A stretch of DNA of 7,402 nt from Anaerolineae bacterium. GTDB taxonomy: Bacteria > Chloroflexota > Anaerolineae > B4-G1 > SLSP01. The stretch spans positions 1 to 7,402 of the forward strand of contig JAGPHL010000132.1 in NCBI GenBank assembly GCA_018055515.1. Reading direction: 5' to 3'. Shown in pieces: positions 1-5,605 of this stretch. A program made the translations under genes and the position numbers. Within the stretch, counting starts at the first letter, position 1; every line of letters starts with the position of its first letter. Under the pieces are notes generated by a model. It worked only from the letters and a program-made list of their open reading frames with translations. It made no database searches and was not told where the DNA came from.

Positions 1-191
1 GGGCAAAAGCTACAGATTGCAAAGGTTCATCCATTGCCGTCTGGCTACCTGGCGTCAGGCTGAGCAGTTACCGCACATTTTCATGCTTGGATGGTGTACG
101 CCAGCACATGGCGTCTCCTCAGCAAATACGTCATGCGTGTCAGCGGAAATCTGCGTCCAATACCTCCCCTGCGAAAATAGAACTCAGTGAG

Positions 192-234
192 CCGTGAGTA
201 GAGAGCCGCTGCGATCTCTGTTCACGACTCACGG
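192..234 (-). terminator. Inverted repeat after ftsY, weak terminator candidate
   Basis: The 8-nt arms ccgtgagt (192-199) and actcacgg (227-234) are perfect reverse complements. Inside them agaga (200-204) can pair with tctct (215-219), leaving a 10-nt loop and a 7-nt bulge on one side. Transcribed from ftsY, the RNA would fold here about 25 nt past the stop codon. It is followed, after roughly 10 nt, by the U-rich TTCTATTTTC rather than by a uniform U-tract, so this is a poor intrinsic terminator. The arms are made of the same heptamer as the tandem repeat beside them, so the hairpin may simply come from an inverted repeat copy. Confidence 0.3.
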
Positions 235-247
235 GTTACGGATCACG
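220..247. repeat. Four degenerate tandem heptamers
   Basis: Positions 220-247 split into four consecutive 7-mers, from gttcacg to gatcacg. All end in acg and fit a consensus near g-n-t-c-a-c-g. An inverted copy of the unit lies at 192-199 (ccgtgagt). Short phased heptamers like these often turn up between genes in Chloroflexota and cyanobacteria. Here they begin 12 nt after the ftsY stop codon. No function can be read from the sequence. Confidence 0.5.
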
Positions 248-259
248 CCAGCGCGCTCT

Positions 260-1159
260 TTATGCGGAATGCAACAGTCCTTCAACAAAGGCCCGCGGAT
301 CGAAGGGGGCGAAATCCCCCATTTTCTCGCCGGTGCCCACAAAACGGATCGGCAATCCCAGCTCGTTGCCGATGGAAAGCGCCATCCCCCCCTTGGCGCT
401 GCCGTCGAGTTTGGCCAGAATGATGCCGGTGACTTTGACCGCCTGGGTGAATTGTTGAGCCTGCGCCATGCCATTCTGACCGGTCGTGGCGTCGAGGACG
501 AGCAGGGTTTCGTGGGGAGCCCACGCCACACGGGTGGAAATGATGCGGCGCAGCTTTTCCAGCTCCGCCATGAGGTTGTGTTGCGTGTGCAGGCGTCCCG
601 CCGTGTCCACAATCAGGGTATCCATCCCCTGCGAACGCGCCTGTTGGATGGCCTCGTAGACCACAGCGCCGGGATCGCCGCCCTCCGGGCCGGCGACGAC
701 CGGGGTTCCAGCGCGCTCGCCCCAGATTTTGAGCTGATCAATCGCCGCGGCGCGGAAAGTATCCGCCGCTGCCAGCATCACCTTGCGGCCCTCCCCTTTG
801 AGGCGATAGGCCAGTTTGGCGATGCTCGTGGTCTTGCCAGAACCGTTGACGCCGACAATGAGGATGACGGCGAGCGGCCAATCGAGGTTGAGCGGCTGCG
901 GTTGTGGCAGCAACGCCAGCACCTCTTGCTCCAACACCTCCAGCAGTTTCGTCGCCTTGACGATGCCTTCCTCAGACGCGCGCTTTCGCAGCCGTTGCAC
1001 CAGCGCGGCGGAAGTTTCCACCCCCACATCGCCCCGAATCAGGAGCTCTTCCAGCTCGTCCCAGGTCGCGTCGGTAATATCCCCTGTGCCCAGCAGGGTA
1101 GCAATCTGTCCAAAGACGGCGTTGCGCGTCTTGCGTAGGCTTTCGAAAATGCCGGCCAT
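260..1159 (-). CDS. ftsY: Signal recognition particle receptor FtsY
   Basis: This SRP-family GTPase is the membrane-side receptor that docks the Ffh/4.5S RNA-ribosome complex and passes nascent membrane proteins to SecYEG. The 299 residues contain only the N and G domains. They begin with a short amphipathic segment (MAGIFESLRKTRNAVF), probably the lipid-binding helix, followed by the N-domain four-helix bundle to about residue 85. The long acidic A domain of E. coli FtsY is absent, as in many bacteria. GTPase motifs are complete: G1 GVNGSGKT (103-110), G2 DTFRAAAIDQL (133-143), G3 DTAGRL (185-190), G4 AKLDGSAKGG (249-258, with Ala where TKLD is usual) and closing loop GTGEKMGDFAPFDP (275-288). 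GGAGGTGA sits just before the ATG, which fixes the start. A strong promoter directly upstream makes transcription independent of the XPB cluster. Identification is secure. Confidence 0.97.
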   Translation of the reverse strand: MAGIFESLRKTRNAVFGQIATLLGTGDITDATWDELEELLIRGDVGVETSAALVQRLRKRASEEGIVKATKLLEVLEQEVLALLPQPQPLNLDWPLAVILIVGVNGSGKTTSIAKLAYRLKGEGRKVMLAAADTFRAAAIDQLKIWGERAGTPVVAGPEGGDPGAVVYEAIQQARSQGMDTLIVDTAGRLHTQHNLMAELEKLRRIISTRVAWAPHETLLVLDATTGQNGMAQAQQFTQAVKVTGIILAKLDGSAKGGMALSIGNELGLPIRFVGTGEKMGDFAPFDPRAFVEGLLHSA

Positions 1160-1160
1160 G

Positions 1161-1168
1161 TCACCTCC
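1161..1168 (-). promoter_or_regulatory. Strong Shine-Dalgarno of ftsY
   Basis: On the minus strand GGAGGTGA precedes the ATG with one intervening base, so the GGAGG core lies 4 nt from the start codon. It is a near-full match to the 16S anti-SD and decides the start of ftsY. It makes up most of the predicted 11-nt leader. Confidence 0.85.
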
Positions 1169-1176
1169 ACAGGGGC

Positions 1177-1205
1177 ATTATAGTGCAGGGGGAGAAGCGC
1201 GTCAA
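1177..1205 (-). promoter_or_regulatory. Sigma70-type promoter of ftsY
   Basis: Reading the minus strand, TTGACG (1205-1200) is followed by a 17-nt spacer and a perfect TATAAT (1182-1177). The expected start site is near G1170, which gives a leader of about 11 nt (GTGGAGGTGAC) holding only the ribosome binding site. The promoter lies wholly inside the 87-nt gap after the upstream gene, so ftsY is probably its own transcription unit. Confidence 0.85.
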
Positions 1206-1227
1206 GAAAGGGAGCGGACGGAAGTCA

Positions 1228-1250
1228 GCGAGCGCTCGGCCCGCGCTCAC
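1228..1250 (-). other. GC-rich hairpin across the stop codon of the 747-aa gene
   Basis: On the minus strand GTGAGCGC (1250-1243) can pair with GCGCTCGC (1235-1228) around a 7-nt loop, an 8-bp stem with one G-U pair. The first arm includes the TGA stop. No U-tract follows directly; the nearest is CCCTTTCTT about 10-20 nt later, overlapping the ftsY -35 region. It may protect the 3' end or slow RNA polymerase at the end of the XPB cluster, but it is not a textbook terminator. Confidence 0.35.
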
Positions 1251-3490
1251 CACCAGCGGCCCTCTTCAATGTGAACGCCCAGCTCCGTGAGGCGGGCGAC
1301 CGCGGCTTCCCAATTACGTTCATCAATGATCGCCACGTCGCTCTCGGGGGCGAGGGGATGCAGCCAGCGGCTGAGTTGCCGATCGGCCTCCCGCACTTCG
1401 GCGAGGAGGGCGGCGCTCTCCAGTCGCAGCAGGTGCGCCTGCAGGAGATTGGCGCCGCCATAATGACTGCCCCAGGCTTTGAGGCGCTGCTGCCATTCCG
1501 GCGGCAGGGGCGCGCCGGTGAGGCGCTCGATCTGCGCGATGAGGTCGGGGACGGAATAGCCGGTGTTGATGGCCTCCCGCACGCTCGCGGCCGTCAGCCG
1601 CCAGCCAGGCGCTTCGGGGGCCGCGAAGCGCTGCACGATCCCCGTGACGTACAGGCTCGGCGGGGTAAGGCGCGGAAGCAGGCGCCCATCGTCCCAAATG
1701 AGGCTGTGCGACAGGTCAGCTTCGGGTCCCCTGGAGACGGCCGGCAAGAGCTCCAAGCGCCACAGGCGATCCTGAATCTGCTGCGTGTAGCGGGTATCAG
1801 CCACCGCCGTGTATTCATCGAGCTGCTGCAGCCAGGGTTGCAGGATGGGGTCTGCCAACAGGACATCGAGTTGCGCAGCCGTGTCGGTCTGCAGAACCAC
1901 CACATTTCGCCGCACCACGATCCGCTCGTGCTGCGCGCCCCATTCCTCCAGGGTGCGCTCGACGTTCTGCGGCAAAGGCTGTTGGGTGACTTGCCGCAGG
2001 AAGCCACAAATCACGCCGATGGAAGTCCCCTTCTGCAGAGCACGATAGATGCTGCTGCGCGTCAGGCGATACCCGACCGTGGCCGGCTGCACCGTCTCAC
2101 GGTCGGCGAAGCGCTCGATTCCTGCAAGGGTCCCCAGCGACACCGGTCCCAATGCCAGGATCTGGAAATCTGGCTGCAGGATCACCTGTCCTACGCCGCC
2201 ATTGAAGGTGAAAGCCTCCTGGCGGAAAATGGCGCGCCCCAGGGGAGTGAGCCGTAGGGCCGAGGGAGCGCTGCGCCCTTCCTGGTAGCCCATGTCCACG
2301 ACGCCAAGCCACTGCCAGTGGGCCAAAAGCTCCACGGCGGTGGCCGCGTCCAGGTCTTGCAAATCCCTGGTCATCTTGGACACAAACGACTTGTTTCCGG
2401 ACCCGAGCATATTCCGGCGCAGCTGCTCTTCCATCACGCGCAACAGATTAGCGGGCAAGGCGAAGCTCCCCGGCTTGCCCCGGGTCAGCAACAGCAGGAG
2501 GGTATCGAACGAAAACCAGGGCACGTCAATCAAAGGGCGAACAGCAGTCATGAGCTGTTGATTCAACGCCTTGTAGGAGTTGATTTGATATGACCCATAG
2601 CCGTAGCCATAGAAGCGATACAGCATGGAGGTTTCGATTACGGGAGAGCTTTCCACGTTAAGGAATGCATTGAACAATTCGCGGTACTGCGCGCCGGCGT
2701 CTTGCTGCCAGAAGCGTTGTACGCGCTCGTCGTCCACCGCCACAACGCTGCCCCCCTCGAAGCGCAACAATCCGGCCGATGACAGGAGAGCGATCATGTC
2801 GTACAAGGCATCGGCTTGCGTCTCCACATCCATATTGAGCTCTCGCGCCAGCCGACGCAAATCGGCCTTGGCGATGGAGCCACTCTTCAACTGCCGCGCC
2901 GGGTTGCGGAGCAAGCCAGACCAGACAAAGAACAACTGACGCACCAGCATTTCGGGATCGCCAGAGGCAACCTGCGAGGGGGGGGCGATGGTAAGACGTT
3001 GCACATCGGGTTGGGGCACTTTGAGCAGCGCACGGGGAAGCACCGACGCCACTTCTGGCGCGATCCCCACCTCGTACACGGGCTGCAAATGTCGGCGCGT
3101 CTCGTAGTCCAACGGCGGCGTCAGGTTGACCAGCAGCCCCCGCAGCAATAACGGCCGCAGCAAGGCCTCTAACCGGGAGGAGATCGTGGTCTCTTCATCC
3201 GTCGGCTTTGTCGGCGACAGCAGGCCGGTGGTCATCAACGTTCCCACCAAATCACCGGCAGCAATCTGCCCGCCACGATCCAACACCAGCGCCAGGATCC
3301 CCCGTTCGGTCTCCGAAAGCGCCTGGATGAAGTCGCGGGAAGCCGCCCGGCGGGGGATTTCGACGAGCAGGCGCTTTATCAGCGTGGACTTGGGAGCTTT
3401 AAGATCGGCCTCGCTGAACTCCAGCGTCTCCGCTATCTGCCGCACCAGGGGGGCGTCATACAAATCAAGGGTGACACGCAACGCTTCCAT
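1247..3490 (-). CDS. p52/Tfb2-like XPB partner candidate with two C-terminal Helicase_C_3 domains (747 aa)
   Basis: No named gene is recognised; such proteins are usually annotated 'helicase-associated domain protein'. Visible in order: a SAP-like helical segment (11-45, ending STLIKRLLVEI); a winged-helix segment (51-130, with RPLLLRGLLVNL); a second helical or winged segment (206-245, ADLRRLARELN to SSAGLLRF); a Tyr/Gly-rich patch (291-306, with YGYGYGSY); a further segment ending WLGVVDMG (394-401); then XPB/Ssl2-type domain copy A (434-583) and copy B (612-743). Both copies have the hallmark Ser-x-x-x-Ala-x-x-x-Gly helix (480-488 and 636-644) and a PLP turn (505-507 and 661-663). There are no Walker, nuclease or membrane motifs. 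The ATG lies 3 nt after the stop of the gene upstream, with only weak AGAGTGAG before it, so translation is probably coupled. Mycobacteria, as I recall, also have such a gene next to XPB. Inferred role: binding XPB and possibly DNA. The architecture is clear but the function is inference. Confidence 0.85.
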   Translation of the reverse strand: MEALRVTLDLYDAPLVRQIAETLEFSEADLKAPKSTLIKRLLVEIPRRAASRDFIQALSETERGILALVLDRGGQIAAGDLVGTLMTTGLLSPTKPTDEETTISSRLEALLRPLLLRGLLVNLTPPLDYETRRHLQPVYEVGIAPEVASVLPRALLKVPQPDVQRLTIAPPSQVASGDPEMLVRQLFFVWSGLLRNPARQLKSGSIAKADLRRLARELNMDVETQADALYDMIALLSSAGLLRFEGGSVVAVDDERVQRFWQQDAGAQYRELFNAFLNVESSPVIETSMLYRFYGYGYGSYQINSYKALNQQLMTAVRPLIDVPWFSFDTLLLLLTRGKPGSFALPANLLRVMEEQLRRNMLGSGNKSFVSKMTRDLQDLDAATAVELLAHWQWLGVVDMGYQEGRSAPSALRLTPLGRAIFRQEAFTFNGGVGQVILQPDFQILALGPVSLGTLAGIERFADRETVQPATVGYRLTRSSIYRALQKGTSIGVICGFLRQVTQQPLPQNVERTLEEWGAQHERIVVRRNVVVLQTDTAAQLDVLLADPILQPWLQQLDEYTAVADTRYTQQIQDRLWRLELLPAVSRGPEADLSHSLIWDDGRLLPRLTPPSLYVTGIVQRFAAPEAPGWRLTAASVREAINTGYSVPDLIAQIERLTGAPLPPEWQQRLKAWGSHYGGANLLQAHLLRLESAALLAEVREADRQLSRWLHPLAPESDVAIIDERNWEAAVARLTELGVHIEEGRWW

Positions 3491-3493
3491 GAC

Positions 3494-5491
3494 TCACTCT
3501 GCCTTCGCATCCAGCGGCGAGGCCACCGGGGCCACATCGGTGGAACGGATCTCTTTGGGCATGTAGCCACGCGCCGTCAATTGCAGGAGCAGTTGGTCCA
3601 CTTTCTCCGAACGGAGCAAAGCCGTCCTGGAATTGATGACTCCCAGCAGGCCCTCCCGTAATTCGGGCAGCGCGACCTGCACTTCTCTTAAGGTCAAAGC
3701 GTCTGCCGCGACGAGGACTGCCTGCTGCGGGTACAGGCGAATGTGCCCATAGCGTTGCTGCCAGTTTTCCCACCACTGCGCGAGTTCCGGCGGCGGGACC
3801 GCGCCGGTGGCCTTGATCCAGCGCTCGCGCAGCGTCGCGGTCGTTTCACCGGCCTCGAAGGCGGCATAAAGGCGTTCGACGTCAGGGCGATACACCAGGA
3901 AGTCCTGCTCGGCTCCCACAGGCTCGGCCCAGGCTTGCAGCAGCTGCATCACCTCGGCGGGAACGGGGGGGCGCAGCCACAGGCGCTCTTGTTTCCAGAA
4001 CCACACGTCGGGTCGATCGCCGCGCCATACGGTTGGTGGCAACGGGATGGCCTGCGCCTGCCCCCACACGACGTTCTGCAAGTAATGAAGACGGAAAGCG
4101 GCAAAGACGCCCCGGCGGTCACGTCCCACATCACAAAGGCCCAGCCAGTGCAGGGGGCCCGTCAACAGCGCCTCCAGATACTGTCCCAGGAATCCTTCCC
4201 AAGAGCCTCGCGTATCGGAAAATTTCAGCTGCCGAGAGATCGACTCGCTTCCGGGCAGGAAATGCTGCAGCAAATTGGCGACAGAGTCGGCCGCCAGCCA
4301 CTGCTCGTGCGGCAACAACGCCAGGTAACGCAATACCAGGATGCCCAAATGCGAAAACGCCTGCGAAAAGAGCTGGGCATCGAAGTTCATGGCCCAATAC
4401 GGGGAGAACATCCATTGCAGGCGCACGTCCCCCTCGCGCCAGAAATTCCAGGAAGGGCTCCAGGCGCCGATTATCATCAGCCGGCGCGCCATGGCCGCCA
4501 GCTGTTCCCCGGGCTCCAGGGCGAGGAACGCCTCCGCGAGCGCTGGCTCCGGTCGGACCGGCGTCCCCGGACGCAAAACACCCAACGCGAGCAGCAGCTG
4601 GTACATTACCTCGACGAGTGCGGGAGAAAGATTCAACAGTCGTCCCAGCGTTTCCAGATCGTCGGCCAGCAACAACGGTTCCGGCGGCAGCAGCTCCAGC
4701 ACCACTTTGTCCGCCGTACCGGCTTTGGCCAGCGTCCGTGCGCTCTCGGGTGTCGGCAGGACCCCCTTGAGATAAACTCGCGTCCCCTTCTCGAGCGCTT
4801 TCCAGGTCCGCACGGGGCGCAATTTGAATTTACGCGCTTCCACCAATCCCAGGAATTGTTGGATTTGCGTCACCGTAAGCGCCGGACGAGCGAGCGCGAT
4901 CCGCGCGGGGGGATGAAGGGGGGTGAAAGGTTCCGCCGGCACACTGATGTGGGGCAGGTTGCGATACAACATCGGCGGCATTTGCATCAGGCCCATATCA
5001 TCGGCAAATACCAGGCCGGCGTCCACGATCCGCTGAACGAGCACATTCACGGGCGTTTCAATCGGCCGCAAAACCAGGATGTCCTTGCTGCGATTGGGGT
5101 CCTGGTCGCCGAATTGTAAATTGAGCAGGAATTCCGCATAGAACATCCGCGTCTCTTCATCCAGGCTATTGAAGACCAGCTCCAGGCGCCCGCGATCGTA
5201 GAAGAGCGTCATCAGCTGCTGAGCGAGGTCCGCCCGGGTGCGCCCCTGCGGACGCACGCCCAGCTTTTGGATCTGCTCGCGCAACAGCGCCACGGGCCAG
5301 GCCTCCGCAACGATTTTTTCGACGGCCTCCTGGATGTACACTTCATTGCTCACGCCGCGCCCGAGCATGAGCAAGAGCTCCTTTGCCTCAGCGACATCCC
5401 CGATCGCGGTCGTTGCCGGTGGGTCGCTCACCCCATATCCCAATTCCGGCGTCGCCTCGCGGAGACGGTTCTCGTATTCAGTTCGGCTCAT
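3494..5491 (-). CDS. Paralogous XPB-associated protein with SAP-like, winged-helix and one Helicase_C_3-like domain (665 aa)
   Basis: No named gene is recognised. Numbering is from the ATG at 5491 (MSRTEYENRL). It shows a SAP-like segment (68-97, with LREQIQKLGVRPQGRTRADL), a winged-helix segment (103-180, ending PPMLYRNL), a Pro-rich linker (185-203), further helical or winged segments (204-236 and 274-309), the WLGLCDVG motif (449-456) and a C-terminal XPB/Ssl2-type domain (496-648) with PPP (566-568) in place of PLP. Segment order and spacing follow the 747-aa neighbour, so the two are diverged paralogs. No ATPase or nuclease motif is visible. An in-frame ATG at 5545 would add 18 residues (MVGRRVAFSC...), but nothing resembling a ribosome binding site precedes it. 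AGGATGG lies about 10-13 nt before 5491, so the shorter form is preferred, though not firmly. It lies between xpb and the 747-aa gene, probably in one operon. Confidence 0.8.
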   Translation of the reverse strand: MSRTEYENRLREATPELGYGVSDPPATTAIGDVAEAKELLLMLGRGVSNEVYIQEAVEKIVAEAWPVALLREQIQKLGVRPQGRTRADLAQQLMTLFYDRGRLELVFNSLDEETRMFYAEFLLNLQFGDQDPNRSKDILVLRPIETPVNVLVQRIVDAGLVFADDMGLMQMPPMLYRNLPHISVPAEPFTPLHPPARIALARPALTVTQIQQFLGLVEARKFKLRPVRTWKALEKGTRVYLKGVLPTPESARTLAKAGTADKVVLELLPPEPLLLADDLETLGRLLNLSPALVEVMYQLLLALGVLRPGTPVRPEPALAEAFLALEPGEQLAAMARRLMIIGAWSPSWNFWREGDVRLQWMFSPYWAMNFDAQLFSQAFSHLGILVLRYLALLPHEQWLAADSVANLLQHFLPGSESISRQLKFSDTRGSWEGFLGQYLEALLTGPLHWLGLCDVGRDRRGVFAAFRLHYLQNVVWGQAQAIPLPPTVWRGDRPDVWFWKQERLWLRPPVPAEVMQLLQAWAEPVGAEQDFLVYRPDVERLYAAFEAGETTATLRERWIKATGAVPPPELAQWWENWQQRYGHIRLYPQQAVLVAADALTLREVQVALPELREGLLGVINSRTALLRSEKVDQLLLQLTARGYMPKEIRSTDVAPVASPLDAKAE

Positions 5492-5538
5492 AGCAGCGTA
5501 GCCATCCTGCGTGTAACATGAAAAAGCGACCCGACGCC

Positions 5539-5561
5539 CGACCATTCGGTGCGACCATCGG
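5539..5561. repeat. Short direct repeat upstream of the 665-aa gene
   Basis: cgaccattcgg (5539-5549) and cgaccatcgg (5552-5561) are tandem near-copies, 2 nt apart. Each is also a small inverted repeat (cga...tcg). They lie in the spacer between xpb and the next gene, around the less likely alternative ATG at 5545. An operator is possible but chance is as likely. No convincing promoter was found in this spacer. Confidence 0.25.
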
Positions 5562-5605
5562 ACTGTACCGCGTAGGGGAGGGTCAACAACGCCATCCTGG
5601 GCATC

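Larger units (their letters stand above)
1..259. other. Intergenic region downstream of ftsY, possible start of a further minus-strand gene
   Basis: No convincing complete gene lies here. Right after the ftsY stop are the heptamer repeats and inverted repeat listed separately. Further downstream on the minus strand, a GAGGAG sequence 5 nt before an ATG at 109-107 opens a 13-codon frame (MCWRTPSKHENVR) that stops at 68-70. An ATG at 34-32 opens a frame (MDEPLQSVAFA) still open at the window edge, but with no good ribosome binding site. Either could be noise. The second could be the first codons of the next gene, which only sequence beyond position 1 can decide. I see no tRNA, no riboswitch and no clear promoter. 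Confidence 0.4.

Noticed and set aside
229..612. Minus-strand frames overlapping ftsY (229-612, 282-524, 778-1029) and similar ones inside the other genes
   Set aside because: These are out-of-frame shadows of real coding sequence, with Arg/Ser/Cys-rich nonsense-like products.
3743..5119. Long plus-strand open frame of 458 codons, and others at 194-1138 and 1271-2257
   Set aside because: They lie antisense to well-supported genes, their products are rich in Arg, Gln, Gly and Pro with no recognisable domain, and such frames are expected opposite GC-rich coding sequence.
5488..5505. Five-codon mini-frame MATLL whose TGA overlaps the ATG at 5491 (ATGA overlap)
   Set aside because: It could act as a coupling leader, but its own start has no properly spaced Shine-Dalgarno and a frame this short is expected by chance.
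5521..5537. GC-rich stretch followed by five T on the minus strand, resembling an attenuator between xpb and the next gene
   Set aside because: The possible stem is only 3-4 bp and the T-run is short, so it does not make a credible terminator.
5501..5599. 9-nt direct repeat gccatcctg at 5501-5509 and 5591-5599
   Set aside because: One copy overlaps the probable ribosome binding site and the other lies just past the xpb stop; at this length and with only two copies, chance is the simplest explanation.
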